From contig DATIZL010000046.1 of NCBI GenBank assembly GCA_035517115.1, positions 1-18,764 of the forward strand: a stretch of DNA of 18,764 nucleotides, read 5' to 3'. This stretch comes from Hyphomicrobium_A sp035517115 (GTDB lineage Bacteria; Pseudomonadota; Alphaproteobacteria; Rhizobiales; Hyphomicrobiaceae). Below the pieces are notes generated by a model. That model had not been told where the DNA came from. It saw nothing but the letters and a program-made list of their open reading frames with translations, and ran no database searches. The position numbers were made by a program, and so were the translations under genes. Positions 1-5,646 of this stretch are shown here, one piece after another (positions within the stretch are counted from its first letter, which is position 1; every line of letters starts with the position of its first letter).

Positions 1-618
1 GCCGGCGCGAATATCCCCCTCCCGCTCGGTGCGTGAGCCGCCGATGCCGAGCCGCGTCAATAACTGGCCGATCCCGCAGCCTTCAGCCTTGGCGAAGGCC
101 TCGAGCCGCACCCAGGCCTGCAGAAAGCGTGCCTCATCGGCCGCCGGCAGGAGCTCGCGAGGATTGAGCGCCGCAGCCGCCGCCTCGATGCGCGTGCGCC
201 GCGGCGCGCGCACGCGAACCGCCCGCGTCCGCTCCACATCGACGCCAACGGTGCCGCTCGGCGCAAGGGCGATCAGCGCCAGTCCGGGAGCGTGCGAAAG
301 GCTGAAGGCGGCGGGCGCGCCCTCGAGCAGGGGCTTGCCGTGCCCTGCGCGCGCAAACGCCGTCCCCCGCGCGCGGCGCCCGACGGCGCGCTCGAGGATA
401 ACGCGCAACGCGATGTGCGCGGCGAGCCACTCCTCGGCCTGCGCGGCATCGGCGATCGCAGCTGCGCGCTCCCGTTCCCAGTCGGACAGCAGCGGAACGC
501 TCTGCTCCAGAGCGCGTAGCGCAGGGCCTGAGGCCAGCGTGTCGACATGCCAGAGCTCGAGCGCGCCTGTCGTGCGCGCCGGACCGTGAACGCTCGCGCC
601 CGTGGTGGCGGTGCTCAA
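1..618 (-). CDS. 4'-phosphopantetheinyl transferase, Sfp type (3' end cut by window edge)
   Basis: The frame is open for 206 codons and leaves the window without a stop, so the C-terminus is missing. The family moves the phosphopantetheine arm of CoA onto a serine of acyl, peptidyl or aryl carrier proteins in the cytoplasm. Visible Sfp-type motifs, in order, are GHGKPLL (about residues 92-98), FSLSH (105-109), GVDVE (125-129, the Mg2+-binding acidic motif) and WVRLEAFAKAEGCGI (about 169-183, matching the family W-x-x-x-E-A-x-x-K motif, with E173 and K177). Family members are usually about 220-250 residues, so little is lost. The only early start is a TTG at 616-618 that overlaps the stop of the upstream merR (TTGA), suggesting translational coupling; no strong ribosome site was seen. 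The first residues are poorly conserved, so the start is uncertain. Carrier-protein partners are not visible here. It could serve fatty-acid ACP or a specialised synthase. Confidence 0.82.
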   Translation of the reverse strand, partial: MSTATTGASVHGPARTTGALELWHVDTLASGPALRALEQSVPLLSDWERERAAAIADAAQAEEWLAAHIALRVILERAVGRRARGTAFARAGHGKPLLEGAPAAFSLSHAPGLALIALAPSGTVGVDVERTRAVRVRAPRRTRIEAAAAALNPRELLPAADEARFLQAWVRLEAFAKAEGCGIGQLLTRLGIGGSRTEREGDIRAG

Positions 619-1097
619 GGAGCGATGGCGCGGCGCGGCTTGGCGCGACGGCGCGCGCCCGTGTCGACGGCCTTGCCCATAAGAATGTCGCGGCAGAGCT
701 CGAGCTCCGCGATCGCCGCTTTCAACGTGCCGGCGGCGTCCGAGCCCGCGACGGCCCCCTCCGCTTGCGCCTTGCCACGCCGGCCGCGCTTGCCTGCAGC
801 CTCGGGCGCGACCTTCGGGGGCGCCGTCTGCTCGCTCACCCGCTTGACGGAGTCGACGCCCTGCTCGCGCAGGATCTTCTGCACACCTTTGATGGTGTAG
901 CCCTCGGCATGCAGCAGGTGACAGATGCCGCGCAGGAGCGCGAGATCCTCGGGCCGGTAGTAGCGGCGCCCGCCGCCGCGCTTCATGGGGCGGATCTGGG
1001 GAAATCTCGCCTCCCAGAACCGCAAGACGTGCTTTGGCACGTCGAGCTCGCTCGCAACCTCGCTGATCGTCCGAAAGGCCTCCGCAGTCTTGCTCAT
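615..1097 (-). CDS. MerR family transcriptional regulator
   Basis: This is a 160-residue cytoplasmic DNA-binding protein. The N-terminal winged helix-turn-helix (about residues 9-77) has the MerR pattern: FRTISEVASELDVPKHVLRFWE, then FPQIRPMKRGGGRRYYRPED, then a helix with LLHAEGYTIKGVQKIL. The C-terminal part is short, charged and Ala-rich. It has no cysteine cluster and no obvious ligand domain, so it is not a metal sensor of the MerR or CueR kind. The ATG at 1097 has an upstream GGAGG at good distance. It sits 42 bases downstream of ihfA, the usual alphaproteobacterial arrangement, and its stop overlaps the transferase start. The family is clear from sequence; target genes and signal are unknown. 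Confidence 0.88.
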   Translation of the reverse strand: MSKTAEAFRTISEVASELDVPKHVLRFWEARFPQIRPMKRGGGRRYYRPEDLALLRGICHLLHAEGYTIKGVQKILREQGVDSVKRVSEQTAPPKVAPEAAGKRGRRGKAQAEGAVAGSDAAGTLKAAIAELELCRDILMGKAVDTGARRRAKPRRAIAP

Positions 1098-1139
1098 TGC
1101 GCCTCCGCTGCCTGCGGCGCTCCCGCAAACGCGCCGCCG

Positions 1140-1457
1140 TTACTCCGCCGCCTTGCGTCTCGTGCGGCCCTGGTTGATCCGCTCCTTCATGATGTTGCTC
1201 GGCCTAAAGACCAGAACCTTGCGCGGAGTGATGGGGACCTCGTCGCCCGTCTTGGGGTTGCGCCCCATGCGCTCGCCCTTCTGGCGGATGCCAAACGAGC
1301 CGAATGAGGAGAGCTTCACCGATTCGCCGCGGGCGAGCGAAGCCGAGATCTCCCCCAGCACAAGCTCGACCAATTCCTGACTTTCGTTGCGCGGAAGCCC
1401 AACCTTTCGCACGACCGCCTCTGCGAGGTCGGCCCGCGTCAACGTCTTGCCTCCCAT
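1140..1457 (-). CDS. ihfA: Integration host factor subunit alpha
   Basis: The 105-residue product has the normal length for the HU/IHF family. IHF is a heterodimer (alpha with beta, the latter not in this window) that binds specific sites in the minor groove and bends DNA sharply, acting in transcription, replication and recombination. The N-terminal helices read TLTRADLAEAVVRKVGLPRNES. The conserved stretch GESVKLSSFGSFGIRQKGERMGRNPKTG covers the beta-sheet body and the start of the DNA-intercalating arm, with the proline in RNPKTG at the arm tip. VFRPSNIMKERIN closes the protein. The neighbouring merR on the downstream side favours alpha over beta or HU. The ATG start follows a strong GGGAGG site. 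A candidate sigma-70-type promoter and an IHF-like site lie just upstream. Confidence 0.93.
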   Translation of the reverse strand: MGGKTLTRADLAEAVVRKVGLPRNESQELVELVLGEISASLARGESVKLSSFGSFGIRQKGERMGRNPKTGDEVPITPRKVLVFRPSNIMKERINQGRTRRKAAE

Positions 1458-1490
1458 GGCATTGCCTCCCAGTTTTCTAATCTTTTGGCG

Positions 1491-1519
1491 ATGCTACCGG
1501 GCGCGCGCTTTATCGTCAA
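1491..1519 (-). promoter_or_regulatory. Candidate sigma-70-type promoter for ihfA
   Basis: Read on the minus strand, TTGACG (1514-1519) is separated by exactly 17 bases from TAGCAT (1491-1496). The -35 box matches five of six consensus positions and the -10 box is acceptable for an alphaproteobacterial promoter. It lies 34 bases upstream of the ihfA start codon, which would give a leader of roughly 25-30 nucleotides containing the ribosome site. This is pattern recognition only. Confidence 0.5.
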
Positions 1520-1533
1520 TCAGGTGTGCATTT

Positions 1534-1563
1534 CAACTGCCTGATATCACACAAAAATTTTTG
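1534..1563 (-). promoter_or_regulatory. Candidate IHF-binding site upstream of the ihfA promoter
   Basis: On the minus strand, TATCAGGCAGTTG (1534-1546) matches the IHF core consensus WATCAANNNNTTR at all but one defined position. Six bases upstream of it is the perfect palindrome CAAAAATTTTTG (1552-1563), which resembles the A/T-rich element that often flanks strong IHF sites. It lies upstream of the candidate -35 box, a location compatible with autoregulation of ihfA. Confidence 0.35.
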
Positions 1564-1588
1564 CCATGCAGCGGGCGCGCGCCGGACC

Positions 1589-2566
1589 CTACCAGCGCGC
1601 CAGCACCGCACCCCACGTGAAGCCTCCGCCCATTGCCTCCATGAGCACGAGGCTGCCCTCCTTGATGCGGTGATCCTCGAAGGCTTGATTGAGCGCCAGC
1701 GGTATTGAGGCAGCCGACGTATTGCCGTGCCTATCGAGCGTTACCACGATGCGGTCGGGCGGCACGCCGAGCTTTTTCAGGACGCCGTCGAGAATGCGCT
1801 GATTGGCCTGATGGGGCACGTAAAGATCGATCTCGTCGGGCGCAAACCCTGTCATGACGAGCGTCTCATCGATGACGCCCGTGATCTTTTGCACCGCGTG
1901 CCGGAACACCTCGCGGCCATTCATCCTCAAGTGGCCGACGGTCTTGGTGGAGCCGGGTCCGCCGTCGACGTAGAGCAAGTCCTCGAAGCGGCCGTCGGAG
2001 CGGATGCGGGTTGCCAGGATGCCGCGGTCGTCGCGCATTCCGTGCTGGGGCTGCGCTTCGAGCACCACGGCTCCCGCGCCATCGCCGAACAGCACGCAAG
2101 TCGAGCGGTCCGTCCAATCGAGTATGCGCGAGAAGGTCTCCGCGCCGACCACGACTGCGCGCTTGAACTGACCCGTCTTCAGGAAGTTATCGGCCACCGC
2201 CATCGCGTAGACAAAGCCCGAGCACACCGCCTGCACGTCGAAGGCGGCTCCTCGCGTCGCGCCGAGCGCATTCTGGATGGTGACGGCAGTCGCGGGGAAC
2301 GTGCGGTCGGGCGTGGCGGTCGCGCAAATGACGAGATCGACGTCGACGGGGTCGATGGCGGCCCGCACCAGGGCCTGCTTTGCGGCGGCGATGCCGAGAT
2401 CGGAGGTGCGCTCGCCCTCGTCGGCGATGTGGCGCGAGCGGATGCCAGTGCGCTCGACGATCCATTCGTCGCTCGTGTCGACGATCTTCGCCAAGTCGGC
2501 GTTGGTCATCACGCGCTTAGGCAAATGCGCGCCGACGCCTCGAATGACGGAACGGATGACTGCCAA
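1589..2566 (-). CDS. fabH: 3-oxoacyl-ACP synthase III (beta-ketoacyl-ACP synthase III)
   Basis: The enzyme condenses acetyl-CoA (or another short acyl-CoA) with malonyl-ACP, the first elongation step of type II fatty-acid synthesis. The catalytic Cys-His-Asn triad is visible at C115 (QAVCSGF), H252 (VPHQANQR) and N282 (HGNTSAAS), numbered from the chosen start, and close to the positions in E. coli FabH. The C-terminal ending EAMGGGFTWGAVLARW is typical. Start choice: no ATG precedes the conserved N-terminus. A TTG at 2566 gives MAVIRSVIRGVG, the usual FabH beginning, and has a GGAAGAGG site 8 bases upstream. An earlier in-frame TTG at 2593 follows directly after a stop and would add nine residues. 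The gene is 87 bases downstream of plsX, with which it is commonly paired. Length, 325 residues, is normal. Confidence 0.94.
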   Translation of the reverse strand: MAVIRSVIRGVGAHLPKRVMTNADLAKIVDTSDEWIVERTGIRSRHIADEGERTSDLGIAAAKQALVRAAIDPVDVDLVICATATPDRTFPATAVTIQNALGATRGAAFDVQAVCSGFVYAMAVADNFLKTGQFKRAVVVGAETFSRILDWTDRSTCVLFGDGAGAVVLEAQPQHGMRDDRGILATRIRSDGRFEDLLYVDGGPGSTKTVGHLRMNGREVFRHAVQKITGVIDETLVMTGFAPDEIDLYVPHQANQRILDGVLKKLGVPPDRIVVTLDRHGNTSAASIPLALNQAFEDHRIKEGSLVLMEAMGGGFTWGAVLARW

Positions 2567-2653
2567 GCGCTCTGCCTCTTCCAATTCGACCAACTATGCG
2601 CGATGGGCGGGTTGCGGAGCCCGCACGCTCGGGACGGCCCAAGACCCCGATCG

Positions 2654-3694
2654 TCAACTCGCGGTCATCGCCTCGAGCTTGTGATGGAACGCCGCCAAAT
2701 CCGCGGCCAGCCGCGTCGTGAGCCGACTTTCCGCCATCTCGTACGCGAGATCGACGGCGCTGGCAAAGCCTAGCGCGTCAGTGCCCCCGTGACTCTTGAC
2801 CGCGATCCCATTGAGACCGAGGAACGTGCCGCCGTTGGACCGCCGCGGGTCCATCTTATCCTTAAGAACGCGGAAGCCGCCCGATGCCAGCAGAGCGCCA
2901 ATGCGCGACAGCCAGGTCCGCCGCATGGCGGCCTTGAGGTACTCCCCGATCTGCCGCGCTGTGCCTTCCGCCGTCTTCAACGCGACGTTTCCGGCGAAGC
3001 CCTCGACGACCACCACGTCGACGGCGCCTTGACCGATCTGATCGCCCTCGATGAAGCCGCGGTAGTCCAATGGGAGGCCCGTGCTCTTCAGCCACGCATG
3101 GGCCTGGCGCACTTCCTCATCGCCCTTGACCTCCTCGACGCCGACGTTGAGCAGCGCAACGGTCGGGCGCTCGACATGGAAGAGCGCGCGAGCCATTGCC
3201 GCGCCCATCAGCGCATAGTCGGAGAGCTGGCGCGCGGTGGCGCCGATGTTGGCGCCGACGTCGAGCACGATGCATTCGGCCTTGACCGTCGGCCATATGG
3301 CGGCGATGGCGGGGCGCTCTATGCCGGCCATGGGGCGCAGGATCAGCTTCGACATCGCCATGAAGGCACCGGTGTTGCCGGCCGACACGACGACATCGGC
3401 CTCACCCTTCTGGACTGCCTCGATGGCGAGCCACAGGCTCGTGCCCTTGCCGCGGCGCAAGGCCTGGCTCGGCTTGTCGCTCATGCCAACGGTGGTGTCG
3501 GTGTGCACCACCCGCGACTTGGCGGCAAGCGCAGGAAAGGCCTCGAGCTCGGCTTCGATGCGCGCCCGATCGCCGAAGAACAGGAAGCTCAACGAAGGGT
3601 AGCGCTCCAGCGAAAGGGCGGCTCCCGCGACCACGACCGGAGGGCCGTGGTCCCCGCCCATGGCGTCAAGCGCTATCGTCCGCGGCTGAGACAT
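2654..3694 (-). CDS. plsX: Phosphate acyltransferase PlsX
   Basis: PlsX converts acyl-ACP and phosphate to acyl-phosphate, which PlsY then uses to acylate glycerol-3-phosphate. It is a peripheral membrane enzyme that joins fatty-acid to phospholipid synthesis. The 346 residues cover the whole family: IALDAMGGDHGP at about residues 8-18, the conserved segment VGMSDKPSQALRRGKGTS, SAGNTGAFMA, LDVGANIG, LLNVGVEEVKGDE and GFAGNVALKTAEGT. The ATG start at 3694 gives the standard N-terminus; the ribosome site (GAGG) is weak and somewhat distant. A 173-base gap separates it from yceD upstream. That gap contains a short A/T-rich segment with GCATATGC but no promoter I can defend. Neighbouring yceD and fabH are the usual partners. 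Confidence 0.95.
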   Translation of the reverse strand: MSQPRTIALDAMGGDHGPPVVVAGAALSLERYPSLSFLFFGDRARIEAELEAFPALAAKSRVVHTDTTVGMSDKPSQALRRGKGTSLWLAIEAVQKGEADVVVSAGNTGAFMAMSKLILRPMAGIERPAIAAIWPTVKAECIVLDVGANIGATARQLSDYALMGAAMARALFHVERPTVALLNVGVEEVKGDEEVRQAHAWLKSTGLPLDYRGFIEGDQIGQGAVDVVVVEGFAGNVALKTAEGTARQIGEYLKAAMRRTWLSRIGALLASGGFRVLKDKMDPRRSNGGTFLGLNGIAVKSHGGTDALGFASAVDLAYEMAESRLTTRLAADLAAFHHKLEAMTAS

Positions 3695-3867
3695 GTCGCG
3701 GGTCGCCTCGTGGTTATTGTCTCGGACGGGCAGCCGGCATGTCCCGGGTGGCTACCGGTTGGACTTCGCCCGGACCATACTCTTTTGCATATGCGAAACA
3801 ACTTGATTCTCGTGGTTTTTCGCACCGTCGCGCTCCCCCTGCCACAGGCAGCGGCAGAAGCTAGGTA

Positions 3868-4392
3868 TCAGGCCTGATCCTTGAGCTTTTTCAGTGCTCC
3901 GAAGGGGCCCGCGCCACCGCCATCCTCGGCACTCTCGGGATCCTGCCATTCGAGGGTGGCGCCGCTCTTACGCGGGTAGGGATCGAGCGCCGCGGCGAGG
4001 ATCTCGAAGAGGACGAGGCCCACCTCGATTGTTCCGTGCTCGATCGGCTCCACGTCGGGCACGCTCAAGACCTCGATCTCGACATCGCCCATGTCCGGTA
4101 AGCTGCCTGCCGGCCAGAACTCGACCTCGAATGCCTCCTCGATCGTCTGGGGAACGGGCTCTAACGTCGCTACGCAGGCTTGCGTCACCCGCGCGTGCAG
4201 GGTCCCGGTAAAGCGATAGCGGCCCAAGCCTGCGGGCCGCAGGCTGTAGTCCGCGACGATGGCCTCGCAGGAGATGAGACCAAGCTCTTTGGCTATGGCC
4301 GACCTCTCCGTCTCGGTTGCCACCGCGCTCTGATGCAAGCCGGTCTCGGGAATGGCGGTCGTACGGTGCGACCAGGAGAGCGGACCACTCAC
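3868..4392 (-). CDS. DUF177 family protein (YceD-like)
   Basis: This is a 174-residue cytoplasmic protein of the YceD/DUF177 family. The family hallmark, a cysteine followed by a TLEPV-type motif, is present as CVATLEPV (residues 73-80), then an acidic region EEAFEVEFWPAG and the conserved DVEPIEHGTIEVGLVLFEILAAALDPYPRK. In bacteria and plastids the family has been linked to 23S rRNA accumulation, but the biochemical role is not settled. The GTG start overlaps the stop of the upstream bc1 chaperone by four bases (GTGA), which argues for translational coupling. plsX follows downstream, as is usual. The adjacent rpmF found in many bacteria is not present here. Confidence 0.85.
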   Translation of the reverse strand: MSGPLSWSHRTTAIPETGLHQSAVATETERSAIAKELGLISCEAIVADYSLRPAGLGRYRFTGTLHARVTQACVATLEPVPQTIEEAFEVEFWPAGSLPDMGDVEIEVLSVPDVEPIEHGTIEVGLVLFEILAAALDPYPRKSGATLEWQDPESAEDGGGAGPFGALKKLKDQA

Positions 4393-4982
4393 GGCACACC
4401 CTTCGGATCTGGAAAGGAGGGGCGCCCCTCGATGAGCTCCTCCACGTGCTGTACCGCTAGCGAGGCCGCCGCCGCGCGCACGTAGGCCGCAAGCGCCCCG
4501 ATGCGCGGCTCTGTCGCATCCGCGTCCCCGAGATGGCGAGCGAGCGTTTGCTCCAATGCGGTCCCGCTAGCCTCCAACGCCTGCCGGTAATCCCTGGCTC
4601 GCGCGTAGAAGCCGGCTGCAGCCCGCTTCACTCGTCTCGGCACGCCGATGTCCCCGGTCCCAAGCTCCCGCAACGAGTCGTCGATATCGGCAACGAAGGC
4701 GTCGACCAGCTCCTGGGTCACGGGCTCGGTCAAAGCCCCCTCGCTGCGCAGCCGTTCGAGCACGAGAAAAAGGTGAATGACCACCATCTCGTAGCGTCCG
4801 GTCGGTGTATCCGGGATGCCGAGGTCCGCGTAAAACGCCCGCTGCCGCGCCTGCGTCACGATCGCGCCATAAATCTCGCCTGCTTTACGCTGGAACTCAG
4901 CCCGCCGCTTGAGCGACCGAAGGATCAAAGGCAAACTCGTTCTAAGGGGATGGGAAAGTTCGGGGGATGGGGCGCCAGCCAC
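4389..4982 (-). CDS. Ubiquinol-cytochrome c chaperone family protein (CBP3/UQCC1-like)
   Basis: This 197-residue protein is related to mitochondrial Cbp3/UQCC1, which assists cytochrome b synthesis and assembly of the bc1 complex (complex III). Recognisable blocks are YGAIVTQAR and FYADLGIPDTPTGRYEM (about residues 38-66) and ADIDDSLRELGTGDIGVPRRVKR (about 98-120), followed by helical segments. No signal peptide or membrane segment was seen, so it should act at the cytoplasmic face. The start is a GTG at 4982; in-frame TTG codons at 4934 and 4928 are alternatives, because residues 1-16 are not family-like and no strong ribosome site precedes the GTG. It is divergent from bamE and overlaps yceD downstream. 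The family is firm; its role in this organism is inferred from the mitochondrial relatives. Confidence 0.85.
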   Translation of the reverse strand: MAGAPSPELSHPLRTSLPLILRSLKRRAEFQRKAGEIYGAIVTQARQRAFYADLGIPDTPTGRYEMVVIHLFLVLERLRSEGALTEPVTQELVDAFVADIDDSLRELGTGDIGVPRRVKRAAAGFYARARDYRQALEASGTALEQTLARHLGDADATEPRIGALAAYVRAAAASLAVQHVEELIEGRPSFPDPKGVP

Positions 4983-5002
4983 GTTGCATTGGCAAAGACC
5001 TC

Positions 5003-5031
5003 AGGTTAAGCGCGCTCTAAGCCCCGACCAA
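5003..5031 (-). promoter_or_regulatory. Candidate promoter for the chaperone-yceD operon
   Basis: On the minus strand, TTGGTC (5026-5031) lies 17 bases from TAACCT (5003-5008). Both boxes match only about half of the consensus, but they lie in the short divergent gap between the chaperone gene and bamE, where a promoter is needed. It would leave a very short leader before the GTG at 4982. Confidence 0.3.
5006..5020. promoter_or_regulatory. CtrA-like half-site pair in the divergent promoter region
   Basis: The plus strand reads TTAA, seven bases, CTAA, which is one mismatch from the CtrA consensus TTAA-N7-TTAA known from alphaproteobacteria. It overlaps the candidate -10 box of the chaperone promoter and lies between the divergent chaperone and bamE genes. 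A short motif like this can arise by chance. Confidence 0.25.
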
Positions 5032-5057
5032 TCGATTCTCGGGAAGACCGTAACATA

Positions 5058-5582
5058 ATGCGCCGAGAGACGAACGCGCGCCAGTGCCAGAGCGCCCTGC
5101 GGCCGGCCGACACGGCACCACCGCACGACCGCCCCGCGCGGCGCCATGTGCGGATGCTTGCGCTCGTTGCTGCGCTTGCGCTGTGCGGCTGTGAGGCGTC
5201 GGTCATCAAGCACGGCACCCAATTTCACGACGGCGACCTGCAGCAAATCCAGCCCGGCATGAGCCAGGAGCAGGTCCGCATGAACCTCGGCACGCCGGCG
5301 ACCACCGCGGTCGTCAACAACGCGCAGGCCTACTATTACATTTCGAGCACGCAGTCGCAGTCGGCATTCTTCCTTCCGACGGAGAACGATCGGCAGGTGG
5401 TGGCGGTTTACTTCTCGCCCGGAGGCACGGTCGAGCGCGTCGCCAACTACGGCCTGCAGGACGGCAAGGTGTTCGACTACGTGTCGCGCACCACCCCGGC
5501 ACCGGGGGGCCACGACGACACCATCCTGAAGATGCTGTTCCGCAATCTCGGCACCAAGCAGATCTTTGGCTCCGACAACTAA
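5058..5582 (+). CDS. bamE: Outer membrane protein assembly factor BamE (SmpA/OmlA family lipoprotein)
   Basis: BamE is a small outer-membrane lipoprotein that supports the BAM complex, which folds beta-barrel proteins. The signature region DLQQIQPGMSQEQVRMNLGTP (about residues 60-80) is the SmpA/OmlA helix pair, followed by AYYYIS and the strand VVAVYFSPGGTVERVANYGL. A hydrophobic segment MLALVAALALCGC (33-45) ends in a lipobox-like LCGC, so C45 is the likely lipidated residue. The start is ambiguous. The ATG at 5058 gives an unusually long 32-residue Arg-rich lead before the hydrophobic segment, yet that stretch keeps a strongly GC-rich third codon position as real coding DNA does here. GTG 5148 or ATG 5154 would give a normal signal peptide. 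The gene is divergent from the bc1 chaperone and convergent with hppA. Confidence 0.88.
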   Translation: MRRETNARQCQSALRPADTAPPHDRPARRHVRMLALVAALALCGCEASVIKHGTQFHDGDLQQIQPGMSQEQVRMNLGTPATTAVVNNAQAYYYISSTQSQSAFFLPTENDRQVVAVYFSPGGTVERVANYGLQDGKVFDYVSRTTPAPGGHDDTILKMLFRNLGTKQIFGSDN

Positions 5583-5591
5583 CCAAAGCAC

Positions 5592-5628
5592 CAAAGAAAA
5601 AGCGGCAGCAGAGGTCTGCCCGCCGCTT
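5592..5628 (-). terminator. Rho-independent terminator of hppA
   Basis: The hairpin arms are AAGCGGC (5600-5606) and GCCGCTT (5622-5628), extended inward by GCAG (5608-5611) paired with CTGC (5616-5619). On the minus strand the stem is followed directly by a T-rich run (TTTTTCTTT), and it lies 18 bases past the hppA stop. On the plus strand the hairpin follows bamE but lacks a T run, so it may also slow bamE transcripts. Confidence 0.85.
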
Positions 5629-5646
5629 CGCTTGCCTTGTGCTGAT

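Noticed and set aside
29..589. Plus-strand open frame at the left edge
   Set aside because: It is the complement of the phosphopantetheinyl transferase; its translation is Arg/Ala/Ser-rich with no motif.
2590..2653. TTGACG and a small GCGGG/CCCGC hairpin in the plsX-fabH gap
   Set aside because: No acceptable -10 box at the right distance, and a five-base stem without a T run is not convincing in GC-rich DNA.
1727..2773. Plus-strand open frame of 348 codons opposite fabH
   Set aside because: Antisense shadow of fabH and the end of plsX; no recognisable protein features.
2789..3877. Long open frame on the plus strand opposite plsX (362 codons)
   Set aside because: It is antisense to a clear plsX and its translation is rich in Asp/Ala/His/Arg without any family pattern, as expected from the complement of a GC-rich gene.
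5001..5594. Minus-strand open frame of 197 codons opposite bamE
   Set aside because: bamE on the plus strand has a lipobox and SmpA/OmlA motifs, while the minus frame shows nothing recognisable and lies across the hppA terminator.
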